A stretch of DNA of 64,000 nucleotides, from positions 3,448,001 through 3,512,000 of the forward strand of contig NZ_CP034235.1 of NCBI RefSeq assembly GCF_009728935.1, read 5' to 3'. The notes below the pieces were generated by a model. The model made no database searches. It had not been told where the DNA came from and saw nothing but the letters and a program-made list of their open reading frames with translations. Origin of the DNA: Paenibacillus psychroresistens. GTDB taxonomy: Bacteria > Bacillota > Bacilli > Paenibacillales > NBRC-103111. Positions 24,536 to 33,665 of the stretch are shown here, in pieces; the stretch's first letter is position 1; each line of letters begins with the position of its first letter. The position numbers and the translations under genes are program-made.

Positions 24536-24691
24536 GTATACCTCCAATAAGTTATTTGCTACTCCAACTATGTTATGATTTTTCCTTTTAGAAAGAACAC
24601 CAATAAACCCCGCTTTAATAAACAGTGGAGTCCATCAACTAGCGCCGCACTCTATAACATGAGGATTTTTTTGTTTGTAAAAATATTCTTC

Positions 24692-24748
24692 TTGAAATGC
24701 GAATAAATGTTCGTATATAATGCATATACTAGATAGAACATACGTGCG
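24692..24748 (+). promoter_or_regulatory. SOS promoter of the second polymerase cassette with two LexA-like boxes
   Basis: TTGAAA (24692-24697), 18 bases, TATAAT (24716-24721). CGAATAAATGTTCG (24700-24713) in the spacer is a one-mismatch LexA box. AGAACATACGTGCG (24735-24748) just downstream is a weaker second box. Layout and -35 are the same as at 1194-1222. Confidence 0.82.
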
Positions 24749-24780
24749 TATATTGTAGATGATAAGAAAGGAACTCGACC

Positions 24781-25173
24781 ATGAAAAAACCTCAAGAGAT
24801 GACGTTAGATGAACTAGTAATGGTCAAGAACTGTATTATTTATCCTGTTATCCTAGATGTTTTGGAGCGTGATATTGGCAAAATGAAGAATGCCGATTTT
24901 AAAATTCCCTTGGTTTACATAGGAAGCATAAAAAACATTCAGAAAATCGTAACTGTTGAGTTGACCGATTTAAACCGCGAGTTGCGGAATCGAGGGATTA
25001 AAATATTTGATCAAGAAACTTCACAGAGAGGGATAACAGCTAAATATTTATGTCGGGGCTACAAGCATGAAGTTAAGTTTTTACCAAGCATGATTAAAGC
25101 TTGTGTAGTTGTTAAAGTTTGCGTGTTGCTTAACCTGGACTTGAACAGTATTAAAAGCGGGGGGATTCTATGA
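24781..25173 (+). CDS. conserved unknown protein, first gene of the second SOS polymerase operon
   Basis: A 130-residue paralog of the protein at 1282-1674, with the same length and order of motifs: KKPQEMTLDELVMVK, PVILDVLERD, KIP, RNRGIKIF, then ITAKYLCRGY (residues 93-98 for the YLCRGY part). The start ATG follows AAGAAAGGAACTCGACC. The stop overlaps the polymerase start (ATGA at 25170). The C-terminal 30 residues differ between the two copies, so the functional core is probably residues 1-100. Function unknown; I infer a partner or regulator of the adjacent polymerase. Confidence 0.8.
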   Translation: MKKPQEMTLDELVMVKNCIIYPVILDVLERDIGKMKNADFKIPLVYIGSIKNIQKIVTVELTDLNRELRNRGIKIFDQETSQRGITAKYLCRGYKHEVKFLPSMIKACVVVKVCVLLNLDLNSIKSGGIL

Positions 25174-26417
25174 AACCCTTGAGGACTATTGCGCTATTCG
25201 ATTGTCAAAGCTTCTATGCCTCTGTTGAGAAAGCTGCGCATCCAGAATACAAAGATATGCCGGTAGCTATTGGTGACCCTGAGCGTAGGTCGGGGATTAT
25301 TCTCGCTGCATGCCCACTTGCCAAAAAGAAGGGGGTTACAACTGCCGAACGAATTGGCGAGGCACTTGGAAAGTGTCCTGAATTAATCATCATTCGTCCT
25401 CGAATGGAGGAGTATCTCCGCGTTTCCCTAGACATTACCGGCATCTATCGTACCTTTACCGATTTGGTGGAGCCATTTTCCATAGACGAGCAGTTCCTTG
25501 ATCTCACAGGATCAAGTAATTTATTTGGACCTCCAGTTGAAATAGCCAAACAAATCCAAGAGAAGGTTATGATGCAGACTGGGGTCTATGTCAGGGCTGG
25601 TATTAGCTCCACAAAAATTTTAGCTAAAACCGCTTGTGATAATTTCGCAAAGAAACATCCGGAAGGTATATTTGTACTTCCGATAGAAGAAATTGCAGAG
25701 CATCTATGGCCGTTACCCATTCATCAAATGTATATGGTGGCTTCAAAGATGACACAACACTTGATGATGATGGGCATCCAAACAATTGGTGATTTAGCAA
25801 GAAGGGATCTTGGGAAGCTCAAGCAGCAGATGCGTGCAAAGTTCGGGAAGAATTCCGACATAAAAGCAGAATATTACTGGAGAATTGCAAACGGAATCGA
25901 TGACGGTCTGGTCCGCCCAGGTGTGTATGGAGAACAAAAGACAATTGGAGCTGGGAGAGCTCTTCAAACACACAAATATACGCAAGCTTGGCAAGTGTTA
26001 GTCATGCTTTTTGAACTCTGTTGTATCGTTGGCAGGAGAGCAAGGCAGAATGGTGTAATCGGGTATGTTGTATCTCTCAGCTGTTCAACGGATTCAGGAG
26101 GGTTCAGCCGACAAATGACGATCTCTCAGCCAACCAACATAGATGATGAAATATTCGAAAACGCTAAACATATTTTCGATAAAAATTGGAATAAGCAGCC
26201 CGTTGGCAGATTGAGTGTAGATTTGTCGGGTTTGGTAGAAGAGGGTACAATCCAACTTGATCTCTTTGATGACCGTGACAAGAAGATAAACATGCTCAAG
26301 GTAATGGACAATATAAAGGATCGATATGGAGACGACGCAATCATGCGCGCCAGTTCACTTACAGAAGCCGGGCAAGCACGGGAACGTGCCAAAATGATCG
26401 GAGGACACTACAAATGA
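25170..26417 (+). CDS. uvrX: Y-family translesion DNA polymerase, UvrX/YqjW type
   Basis: A 415-residue error-prone polymerase, paralog of the one at 1667. Catalytic Asp11 (LFDCQSFYASVE), Asp106 and Glu107 (SIDEQF) are present. The linker and little finger follow, then QLDLF (residues 362-366), a textbook beta-clamp binding pentapeptide, and the conserved end MIGGHYK. It overlaps the upstream unknown gene and the downstream YolD-like gene, each by ATGA. Induction through the LexA-type promoter at 24692 is likely. With the copy at 1667 the strain would carry two related translesion polymerases. Confidence 0.93.
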   Translation: MKPLRTIALFDCQSFYASVEKAAHPEYKDMPVAIGDPERRSGIILAACPLAKKKGVTTAERIGEALGKCPELIIIRPRMEEYLRVSLDITGIYRTFTDLVEPFSIDEQFLDLTGSSNLFGPPVEIAKQIQEKVMMQTGVYVRAGISSTKILAKTACDNFAKKHPEGIFVLPIEEIAEHLWPLPIHQMYMVASKMTQHLMMMGIQTIGDLARRDLGKLKQQMRAKFGKNSDIKAEYYWRIANGIDDGLVRPGVYGEQKTIGAGRALQTHKYTQAWQVLVMLFELCCIVGRRARQNGVIGYVVSLSCSTDSGGFSRQMTISQPTNIDDEIFENAKHIFDKNWNKQPVGRLSVDLSGLVEEGTIQLDLFDDRDKKINMLKVMDNIKDRYGDDAIMRASSLTEAGQARERAKMIGGHYK

Positions 26418-26791
26418 CCAAACAACTAGACGATATGTGGACTTCTAAGTGGGTGTTGCCAGAGCATCGCGAGGCTCTTGTAGCAGATGATAGGAGCTTA
26501 AAACGGTTAATTAAACCTGATCTTGACGAACAAGAGGTAGCTGCAATAGATCAGGCTATCCATAGTGCCATTCAAACAAAGGGAACCATAATACTAACCG
26601 TATTTGACAAGTATGAGTTGAAGAGAGTCACAGGGACGGTATTCAAATTAGACGCGATAATAAAGATGGTTAAAATAAAACTTGAGGATCCTTCTGCTGA
26701 AGATAATGAATGTATATGGGTACCTTTAAGAGATATTCTTAAAGCTGAGATGAGGGAAGTTGAGGAGTGGGATGATGTAGGATGGGAATAA
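26414..26791 (+). CDS. YolD-like protein
   Basis: A 125-residue YolD-like protein, starting in the ATGA overlap with the polymerase. The N-terminus (MWTSKWVLPEHREALVADDRSL) aligns with the copy at 2929 (ESSRMMLPEHREAILEQNRSL). The C-terminal beta part includes VTGTVFKLDAIIKMVKIK, which is also recognisable in the decayed copy at 36366. An acidic tail follows. No clear terminator is seen before the kinase gene at 26913, so read-through into the kinase is possible. Confidence 0.87.
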   Translation: MTKQLDDMWTSKWVLPEHREALVADDRSLKRLIKPDLDEQEVAAIDQAIHSAIQTKGTIILTVFDKYELKRVTGTVFKLDAIIKMVKIKLEDPSAEDNECIWVPLRDILKAEMREVEEWDDVGWE

Positions 26792-26912
26792 AAAAATCAG
26801 AGTAACAGAAATGGGTAATATATACTATATTTATCTTGGGCTTTAATGACATATGTAATTACTTGATGATAATATATAGGAATACGTAATGTTTAAATAG
26901 GGTGGGGAACGT

Positions 26913-28172
26913 ATGCCTCTAATGTTAGAAAGCATCATTATTAACTTTATGTTCATATGTGCTCCATCGATTGTTTATTTTCTAGTTTGGATAAAATACG
27001 GAAAACAAAGCGGTTATTCTTCCAAATTTGTTTTATTCCTATTTTTGAGCATCTCAATTATCTTGTGTTTGTCCTTCCCGTATCAATATCAAGGCAAATA
27101 CATGTTCGATTTTAGACTAGTTCCTCTTGCTATTGGTGTTTTATATGGTGGACCAATGGTAGGAGGGACTCTTTTTGTAATTCTGATTGCTTATCGTTAT
27201 ATGATCATCGGTCATGGGACAAACCTTAGTTTAATTCTTATGTTTTGGACATATATAAGTCTGATAATTATGACAAGAAAGCATTATCTCAGCAAGCATT
27301 CAAAATTTATTAAACTGATTGTATCGATTGCAATAATTCCGATTCTTTTTATCTTTCTATGTTTTTGGTTTTTTGGATTAAGTTATCAAGTGACAGTAAG
27401 CTTTATCCTACACAGAATTACTGTGTTCTTTGCGATATATTTGACAGTATATCTTATTGATTTTTTAATTGGCCATTTTAAAATGCAAAAAGAACTTCAG
27501 GAAATCGAAAAAATGATAGTTGTTAGTCAAATCGCAGCCAGCGTATCACATGAAATCAGAAATCCATTAACTACAGTAAAAGGTTTGCTGCAGGTTTTTA
27601 AAGAGAGGGAGCTGCCGTTTGAAAAGAGACAAAATTTAACTGAAGTTGCCTTACATGAATTAGATACAGCCATAAATATAATCTCGGATTATTTAACATT
27701 TGCAAAACCACAGGTTGAAAAAATGATATTTCTCAATCTTTCTGAAGAACTTCAACAAGTTATCAGCGTATTAACACCTTACGCGAATATGCAGCAAGTT
27801 ACATTGACGTATGTCGTGGATACAGCACAACCAATCCTAGGAGATAGCCAGCAGCTTAGACAATGTCTAATCAATTTGGTGAAAAACTGCATAGAAGCTT
27901 CACCAAATGGAAGAGTAGATATTGCTGTTCTAACAATTAGGGAGCATATTGTTATTCGAATACAAGATAATGGTACAGGTATGACGAGCGAACAGATTCA
28001 AAGGCTGGGCATCCCTTATTATTCTACGAAAGAAAAAGGCACAGGACTCGGTATGATGGTTGCTTTTAGTATCATCAAGGCTATGAATGGTACAATCAAA
28101 GTAGAGAGTGAGATCAATATGGGAAGTTTATTTGTGATTTCTTTCCCGTTGCAGCTAAATTTAAATGATTAA
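26913..28172 (+). CDS. KinB-like membrane sensor histidine kinase
   Basis: A 419-residue kinase with about six hydrophobic segments in residues 1-190, resembling the 5TM LytS-type sensor found in sporulation kinase KinB, then HisKA with phosphoacceptor His213 (SVSHEIRNPLTT) and a HATPase domain with N box (NLVKNCIEA), G1 (DNGTGM) and G2 (GTGLGM). No response regulator is adjacent, so it is an orphan kinase of the type that feeds the Spo0F/Spo0A relay. Its paralog at 34690 shares the start region. Start ATG behind AGGGTGGGGAACGT. Input signal unknown. Confidence 0.9.
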   Translation: MPLMLESIIINFMFICAPSIVYFLVWIKYGKQSGYSSKFVLFLFLSISIILCLSFPYQYQGKYMFDFRLVPLAIGVLYGGPMVGGTLFVILIAYRYMIIGHGTNLSLILMFWTYISLIIMTRKHYLSKHSKFIKLIVSIAIIPILFIFLCFWFFGLSYQVTVSFILHRITVFFAIYLTVYLIDFLIGHFKMQKELQEIEKMIVVSQIAASVSHEIRNPLTTVKGLLQVFKERELPFEKRQNLTEVALHELDTAINIISDYLTFAKPQVEKMIFLNLSEELQQVISVLTPYANMQQVTLTYVVDTAQPILGDSQQLRQCLINLVKNCIEASPNGRVDIAVLTIREHIVIRIQDNGTGMTSEQIQRLGIPYYSTKEKGTGLGMMVAFSIIKAMNGTIKVESEINMGSLFVISFPLQLNLND

Positions 28173-28226
28173 AAATGTCAACCAGAATTGTAAAAGTTCG
28201 CGTTTTAGCCCAAGGTAAAGGAGCAA

Positions 28227-28304
28227 ATGGTAATGTTTGAAAGAATGAGCCCGGGAATGTCCCAACTGCTAACATTCATTGCCAATATATTTCATTTGAT
28301 GTAA
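28227..28304 (+). CDS. candidate 25-residue microprotein
   Basis: ATG 28227 lies six bases after AAAGGAG and opens a 25-codon frame ending at TAA 28302. The peptide is Met-rich and hydrophobic at the C-terminus (QLLTFIANIFHLM). The ribosome binding site is the only support, and I know no family. Confidence 0.3.
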   Translation: MVMFERMSPGMSQLLTFIANIFHLM

Positions 28305-28335
28305 CATAAATGAAAAAATGGAAGGAATGATTAAT

Positions 28336-28611
28336 ATGACTACTAATAATAAATTTGCACTAATTATTATGTTATGGGTTACGTTATTAACGGTGTGGGT
28401 AGTAACCAACTTAAAAGTGCCACCTAATAATAATGTTTTATCACTTCAAGGTATCCCAGCACCAGCATACCCAGTTCAAACTACCACAGTCCAAATAGAT
28501 AAAGATACTGTATGGATTATAGATCCAAATAGCACTCTTTTGAAGGTGATAACTCATGATCAGGATGGCTATCATTTAACACAAATTGATATGCCTATTA
28601 TAAGCAAGTAA
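28336..28611 (+). CDS. small membrane-anchored protein
   Basis: A 91-residue protein; start ATG 28336 behind GGAAGGAATGATTA. A single hydrophobic segment (about residues 7-24) anchors a short extracytoplasmic part with a Pro-rich piece (GIPAPAYPVQ) and a beta-like end (VWIIDPNSTLLKVITHDQDGY). No family recognised. Converges on the small gene at 28644. Confidence 0.6.
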   Translation: MTTNNKFALIIMLWVTLLTVWVVTNLKVPPNNNVLSLQGIPAPAYPVQTTTVQIDKDTVWIIDPNSTLLKVITHDQDGYHLTQIDMPIISK

Positions 28612-28643
28612 ATTCCGATCCGTCAGAGGTAAACGCAGCTTAT

Positions 28644-28856
28644 TCAGTGCACTCCCTCAATGAACATTGACATAACCGTAAATTCGCATGCATTCTTGAA
28701 ATAGAAAGAGTCATTGGTCTCTATGGCATATTCGTTTTGTGATAGCAAATACCCACTTCCCACTTCTTCGCCATTTTGAGTAATAGAAATTAAACATTTA
28801 AATAAAAGAGCGTTGTAAAAGTCTGCATCTGTCTTTAATTTGAAACCAATTGTCAT
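28644..28856 (-). CDS. small protein, paralog of the one at 18574
   Basis: A 70-residue protein behind AGGAGTGATCTC. Shares GFKLKTDADFYNALLFK, ISITQ and VGSGY with the 64-residue protein at 18574-18768. The C-terminal halves diverge. No known family recognised; the repeated occurrence and good ribosome binding site make it a likely real gene of unknown role. Confidence 0.65.
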   Translation of the reverse strand: MTIGFKLKTDADFYNALLFKCLISITQNGEEVGSGYLLSQNEYAIETNDSFYFKNACEFTVMSMFIEGVH

Positions 28857-29053
28857 GAGATCACTCCTAATAGTTAGTATTAGGTAAGACAGTTGTATGA
28901 TAGGGATAGTTACTCGTCCTTTAAAGAATGGAGCAAAAATTATGAGTAAAGCAGTAAGGTAATGGAATTGTAGCTGGAGTGCACTGTAAGAACTCTTTCA
29001 AATTCCCCCACCCTTTTGATTGTTAAATTTGACACTGATATAAACGCAATAAA

Positions 29054-29077
29054 CCCCCTCAAATAATATTGAGGGGG
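29054..29077 (-). terminator. intrinsic terminator of the acidic microprotein gene
   Basis: Read on the minus strand, CCCCCTCAA pairs with TTGAGGGGG (29054-29077), then TTTATT follows. It closes the minus-strand unit beginning at 29229. Confidence 0.75.
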
Positions 29078-29145
29078 AGGATATATTTAATAGTGTTATA
29101 CTAGAATTCGATTTTATTATGAATTAATTATTTGTACATTGACTA

Positions 29146-29229
29146 TTATGCTTCCTCGCTTTCAACTTCTTCAGCTGATTCTTCTGACGATTCTTCTTCA
29201 ATTGCTTGAACTACTTCTTCTTCGCTCAT
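29146..29229 (-). CDS. acidic 27-residue microprotein
   Basis: ATG at 29229 is preceded by AAAGGAGGAGGTAACAAT, one of the best ribosome binding sites in the window. The product has 13 Glu in 27 residues (starts MSEEEVVQAIEEESSEESAE) and no basic residue. It has its own terminator at 29054 and an inverted repeat upstream at 29264, so it looks like a complete transcription unit. No family recognised. It could be a precursor leader, a chaperone-like or regulatory acidic peptide; none of these is proven. Confidence 0.6.
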   Translation of the reverse strand: MSEEEVVQAIEEESSEESAEEVESEEA

Positions 29230-29263
29230 ATTGTTACCTCCTCCTTTTATGTATGATTGGTAT

Positions 29264-29290
29264 ATACCCATTCTATAATATAGTGGGTAT
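29264..29290. promoter_or_regulatory. inverted repeat upstream of the acidic microprotein
   Basis: ATACCCA (29264-29270) and TGGGTAT (29284-29290) are perfect inverted repeats around 13 A/T-rich bases (with TATAATATA), 35 bases upstream of the microprotein start. The layout fits an operator over a -10 region. Confidence 0.5.
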
Positions 29291-29408
29291 TCTTTAATTA
29301 TGCGCCTAAACTATTAACGTAAGATGAACGCAAGATTACATTTATATTACATTTAATAACTTTATAAGTTTACGAAAACAAGACATCAAAACTTTCAAGG
29401 TTTAGACT

Positions 29409-30287
29409 TCAACCGAGTTGATGAGAAAGGGACTCTTTCAAGACCTCACTAATACTCATTGGTGTTCGACCGATTAGAGTAGCTAGAGCGGAACTCGCTT
29501 GCGCGAAATCTCCATTTCGGCTCGCAATAAACATACCCATGAGCATTTTAGCCCTATCCTCAGGAAGACCTTGAGATTTTAAATGGTCCCGATATTCTTC
29601 GTCCGACACGACAATTCGACGTATTGGTTTACCGATGATCTCCGAGGCAATTGCCGTAATGCCGTCCATATCAATTGCCTCAGAGGCTGTAAGATTAGGA
29701 GTCAGGCTGTCGAATTTTTGCTCGCTTATGATAGCCGCTATGATAGCCGCTGTGGCTTCGGCCAAATCGGAGTGAGATGTCCAGGCGACCGGACCGTCCT
29801 CAGGAGCGATCAATTCCCCTGTTTTGATCGCTCTTCCGATCAACATAACCGCTGATGCGGCGTAAAAGCCGTTACGTATCGCCGTGTAGGCAATACCTGA
29901 AGCTTTCAGCAATTCTTCTGTTGCAGCATGGTTGAGCATAGGAGGGAAGTGCGACGACGGGGAAGAACCCATATGACTTGTGTATAGCACCCGACCAGCA
30001 CCTGCCTTCTTTGCAGTGTCAATCGCTGTTTGATGTTGACGAATACCAGCCTCTCCCAAGATGCCGGATGATACGATGAGAACCTGGCTCGCTCCTTCAA
30101 AGGCGTGGAGAAGACTAGCGGCATCGTCGAAATCGCCCGGACGGACACGAACTCCAAGATCCTTAAGATCCTGTGCCTTATTCTGGTCGCGGACGCTCAC
30201 AGCAATCTGCTCGGCCGGAACACGCTTAAGCAGCTGCTCTACCACCGCCCTACCCAATTTTCCATTAGCTCCTGTAACAATAATCAT
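29409..30287 (-). CDS. NmrA/QorB-like NAD(P)H-dependent quinone oxidoreductase
   Basis: A 292-residue atypical SDR. The N-terminus MIIVTGANGKLGRAVVEQLL holds the NAD(P)-binding TGANGxLG. SSGILGEAGIRQHQ, YTSHMGSSPSSH and IRNGFYAAS place it with QorB-type quinone reductases. Start at 30287 fits the family; an ATG at 30299 is closer to AAGGAAGGG and may add four residues. It is divergent from the TetR regulator at 30508, with operator-like repeats between, and is probably induced by quinones or similar compounds. Confidence 0.88.
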   Translation of the reverse strand: MIIVTGANGKLGRAVVEQLLKRVPAEQIAVSVRDQNKAQDLKDLGVRVRPGDFDDAASLLHAFEGASQVLIVSSGILGEAGIRQHQTAIDTAKKAGAGRVLYTSHMGSSPSSHFPPMLNHAATEELLKASGIAYTAIRNGFYAASAVMLIGRAIKTGELIAPEDGPVAWTSHSDLAEATAAIIAAIISEQKFDSLTPNLTASEAIDMDGITAIASEIIGKPIRRIVVSDEEYRDHLKSQGLPEDRAKMLMGMFIASRNGDFAQASSALATLIGRTPMSISEVLKESLSHQLG

Positions 30288-30340
30288 AACAACAATCATC
30301 CCTTCCTTACCTACACGAATTGGTCCATCAAACAGTCGAT

Positions 30341-30389
30341 AACAATACAGTGTTGTTTAGGCAAACATTGTTGTGTAAAATACACTGTA
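30341..30389. promoter_or_regulatory. candidate TetR operator between the qorB-like gene and its regulator
   Basis: TACAGTGT (30346-30353) and ACACTGTA (30382-30389) are inverted repeats. A tighter AACAA-N7-TTGTT palindrome spans 30341-30357. Either could bind the divergent TetR protein. Confidence 0.45.
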
Positions 30390-30507
30390 TAGATAAAGTA
30401 TAAGAAGATTGAGTATTTTGAACAACCAGCAGAAAGCTGTTTTCGTTGCGTTAGCAACATTTATGTCATTTTGTTGGTTTTAAGTTCATGAATAAGGGAG
30501 ATAAAGT

Positions 30508-31101
30508 ATGCCTGTGAACGCTAACGATCCTCGAGTAAAACGAACACGTCAATTATTAATGCAAGCCTTTACGGAACTGCTCGATCAAAAGAAGAATATC
30601 TACTCTATTTCTGTGATAGATATTACGACTAGAGCGACAGTTAATCGTGCTACCTTTTATGCTCATTTCGAAGATAAATTTGCTTTTCTTGAGAACTGGA
30701 TGTTGGAAAAGTCCAAGATGATCTTGAAAAAAAGATTACCCGAGGAATCATTATTTACTTTCGACTGTTTGCCTACACTCATCCAAACCGTATTCGAGTT
30801 TCTAAAAGGATTTAGAAAGTATATAGCTCCAGGAGATAAGCAGATTGAACCCATGTTTGAAATCGCAATGCAAAAAGAAGTTCATCAGCTTCTGCTCAAA
30901 TGGTTAAGAGAAGAGGCCGTTACCAGCGTTTCGCAAGAGAGATTGGAAGCTACAGCTCTTGTCATAAGTTGGGGCATATTCGGGTCGGCATTGCAGTGGA
31001 GCCGCAATACTCAAGGTCGCACGGTGGAAACGATGGTAAAAGAAGTTATGGGGGTTATAGCGGCTAGTTTGGTACCTGTTTTGGAACCAAGAACGAAATA
31101 A
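30508..31101 (+). CDS. TetR/AcrR-family transcriptional regulator
   Basis: A 197-residue TetR-type repressor; start ATG behind AAGGGAGATAAAGT. The helix-turn-helix reads RTRQLLMQAFTELLDQKKNIYSISVIDIT then ATVNRATFYAHFEDK. The C-terminal domain contains the TetR_C pattern of the YxaF/AcrR-like group in Bacilli. It is divergent from the QorB-like gene and likely represses it. No other gene follows before the IS66 element. Confidence 0.88.
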   Translation: MPVNANDPRVKRTRQLLMQAFTELLDQKKNIYSISVIDITTRATVNRATFYAHFEDKFAFLENWMLEKSKMILKKRLPEESLFTFDCLPTLIQTVFEFLKGFRKYIAPGDKQIEPMFEIAMQKEVHQLLLKWLREEAVTSVSQERLEATALVISWGIFGSALQWSRNTQGRTVETMVKEVMGVIAASLVPVLEPRTK

Positions 31102-31330
31102 GGACAGTGTGGGAAGTCAAACATCTATAGAATGACATGTTTTATAAAACATAATGTATGGTTATTATTAGAGGGTACGCAATGGAGGGACCAGATAGAT
31201 ATCATATATTTAAGCAACATTTGAATTCATATGAATGAAGTATAAAAGTAAGCGTAAAATACTCCCCACCTAAAAATATGAATTTTTCTATGAGATAATC
31301 TTCCTCAGATTTAATGAAGGAGGTTCTCTT

Positions 31331-31657
31331 ATGGATAGCAATCAACGAACTCAGGATTGGATAACAAGAATAGCAGACTTTAAATCCAGTGGACTTACAA
31401 TGTCAGCATGGTGCAAAACGCATACGCAAAGTATGCATCAATTGAAGTACTGGCTCAAGAAAATGAATATTTCCGTACGTCCAAGCTCCTCATCTTCTTC
31501 CACGCAATGGCTGCCGGTTACTCTCGCTAGCAACAAACAAAAAGTAGATATAACGGGCAACCTCGTTGTTCGAGTTGGCTCTGCAAGTATTGAGGTTCCA
31601 GCAGACTTTAACGCCAATCTACTTCGTGACCTTGTACGCACATTAACTTCATGCTAA
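31331..31657 (+). CDS. tnpA: IS66 TnpA-like protein
   Basis: A 108-residue IS66 accessory protein behind TGAAGGAGGTTCTCTT. The N-terminus (QDWITRIADFKSSGLTMSAWCKTH) is a helix-turn-helix-like region typical of IS66 OrfA. Required for transposition with TnpB and TnpC. The stop overlaps the tnpB start. Confidence 0.88.
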   Translation: MDSNQRTQDWITRIADFKSSGLTMSAWCKTHTQSMHQLKYWLKKMNISVRPSSSSSSTQWLPVTLASNKQKVDITGNLVVRVGSASIEVPADFNANLLRDLVRTLTSC

Positions 31658-32004
31658 ATGCTTCGAGCATCGAACGTGTTTACCTCGCTTGCGGCAATAC
31701 AGATCTGCGCAAATCGATTGATGGACTCACCGTGCTGGTTAAAGAAGGCTTTGAGTTGGATCCCTTCTCATCCAGCCTCTTCGTATTCTGTAATCGCAAT
31801 CGAGACAAACTCAAAATTTTGCATTGGGATCACAATGGCTTTTGGCTCTATTACCGTCGGCTGGAACGCGGTACATTTCGTTGGCCTTCTTCGAATACAA
31901 CTCCTTTAGTCGTCGGTTACCGTGAATTGCGCTGGCTTTTGGATGGACTTTCACTTGAGCAACAGCAAGCGCATCCTTCCGTTACCGAACGCACCGTGAT
32001 CTAA
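31651..32004 (+). CDS. tnpB: IS66 TnpB protein
   Basis: A 117-residue IS66 OrfB. RVYLACGNTDLRKSIDGL and the later HWDHNGFWLYYRRLERG are the family signature. It overlaps the end of tnpA by seven bases (ATGCTAA) and is probably translationally coupled. Confidence 0.93.
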   Translation: MLNASSIERVYLACGNTDLRKSIDGLTVLVKEGFELDPFSSSLFVFCNRNRDKLKILHWDHNGFWLYYRRLERGTFRWPSSNTTPLVVGYRELRWLLDGLSLEQQQAHPSVTERTVI

Positions 32005-32081
32005 CTTCAAGGAACAGGAAGTTCGAGATTTTGACAAAATTGTTGAAAGGAAAACGGTGAGCTAGGTCGAAAAAGTTAGAT

Positions 32082-33665
32082 ATGGAAACCACAACGGATA
32101 CGTCCCACCCTACAATAGAAGAGTTACAACAACAAAATATAAAACTGGCCAAACAAAACGCCGAACTGTCTGCGAAGCTGGCTTGGTTCGAGGAGCAATT
32201 CCGTCTCAGCCAGAAGAAACAATTCGGTGCATCAAGTGAACGAACGCATCCGGATCAATTGGATCTCTTTAACGAAGCCGAGTCGGATGCCAATCCCGCT
32301 GCAGAAGAACCAACGTTGGAATCCGTTACCTACAGCCGCAAGAAACAAAGCGGACAACGAGAGGCCATGGTTGAGAATTTACCTGTAGAGACGATCGAGT
32401 ACCGCTTGTCCGAAGAAGAACAAACTTGTTCATGCTGCGGTGGAAACTTGCATGAAATGAGCACTGAAACGCGCCAAGAACTGAAGCTTATTCCTGCTGA
32501 AATTAAGCTCGTGAAGCATGTGCGTTTCGTTTATGCTTGCCGTCGCTGTGAGGTCGAGGCGACCACGACACCTGTGGTTACAGCACCGATGCCACGTCCG
32601 GTTTATCCGGGAAGCCTAGTCTCTTCCTCGATGATGGCTTACATCATGAGCCAAAAATATGTAGAAAGCATGCCCCTTTACCGTCAGGAGCAGCAGTTTG
32701 CACGACTTGGCGTAGCCTTGTCCCGTCAGACGTTAGCCAATTGGATGATCCATGGTGCAGATACTTGGTTGCGATTGCTGGTTGAACGCATGCACGAGCA
32801 TCTGCTTCAAAAGGACATTCTACATGCAGATGAGACGACCTTGCAGGTGCTGCGAGAACCAGGTCGATCTGCAGAGAGCCAGTCTTATCTTTGGCTTTAT
32901 CGTACCGGGCGCGAAGGTCCGCCTATCATTATCTATGAGTACCAGCCAACACGAGCAGGGGAACACCCGCGCAAGTTTTTAACGGGTTTCAAAGGTTACC
33001 TGCATGTTGACGGTTACTCGGGATACCACAAGATAATGAATGTGACCTTAGTCGGTTGCTGGGCTCACGCCCGTCGCAAATTTGATGAGGCCCTGCAGGC
33101 ATTACCGGATCCTAAACGATCCACTCCTGTAACTGCCAGTGAAGGTTTAGATTTCTGCAACCGTCTCTTCGCTATTGAGCGAGAGATTAAGGATTTTAAA
33201 CCTGAAGAGCGTACAACCATTCGAATGGCGCGTAGTCGCCAGATTCTGGATGCTTTTTCAGCATGGCTTCGTACACAGCGATCTCGCGTTTTACCCAAGA
33301 GTAAACTCGGGGAGGCAATTATTTATTGCCAAAACCAATGGGAGAAGCTCGAGGCTTTCATGAAAGACGGTCGCTTAGAGATCGATAACAACCGAAGCGA
33401 ACGCTCGATTAAGCCCTTTGTCATCGGTCGAAAAAACTGGATGTTCAGCAATACGCCTCGCGGTGCAAAGGCAAGTGCCATGATCTATAGTATGATCGAA
33501 ACGGCTAAAGAAAATGGATTAAATCCAATGATCTACCTGACTTATCTATTTGAGAAACTCCCCAATTTAGAAGACCCAAAAGACACGAAATCTTTAGATA
33601 TGCTATTGCCCTGGTCACAGACTTTGCCTCTGACCTGTCGTGTATTCAATAAGAAAACCACTTAG
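32082..33665 (+). CDS. tnpC: IS66 transposase TnpC
   Basis: A 527-residue DDE transposase. Order: N-terminal coiled coil and leucine-rich helix (to about 75), a zinc-binding C-S-C-C (CSCCGG about 125) domain, then the catalytic core: Asp in HADETTL, Asp in HVDGYSGY, Glu in [12 protein letters not shown]. The C-terminal [16 protein letters not shown] is also standard. Complete and without frameshift, so the element may be active. The ribosome binding site is weak, as in many IS66 members. Confidence 0.95.
   Translation: METTTDTSHPTIEELQQQNIKLAKQNAELSAKLAWFEEQFRLSQKKQFGASSERTHPDQLDLFNEAESDANPAAEEPTLESVTYSRKKQSGQREAMVENLPVETIEYRLSEEEQTCSCCGGNLHEMSTETRQELKLIPAEIKLVKHVRFVYACRRCEVEATTTPVVTAPMPRPVYPGSLVSSSMMAYIMSQKYVESMPLYRQEQQFARLGVALSRQTLANWMIHGADTWLRLLVERMHEHLLQKDILHADETTLQVLREPGRSAESQSYLWLYRTGREGPPIIIYEYQPTRAGEHPRKFLTGFKGYLHVDGYSGYHKIMNVTLVGCWAHARRKFDEALQALPDPKRSTPVTASEGLDFCNRLFAIEREIKDFKPEERTTIRMARSRQILDAFSAWLRTQRSRVLPKSKLGEAIIYCQNQWEKLEAFMKDGRLEIDNNRSERSIKPFVIGRKNWMFSNTPRGAKASAMIYSMIETAKENGLNPMIYLTYLFEKLPNLEDPKDTKSLDMLLPWSQTLPLTCRVFNKKTT

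Noticed and set aside
30061..30392. Plus-strand frames across the 5' end of the qorB-like gene
   Set aside because: They are antisense shadows without ribosome binding sites.
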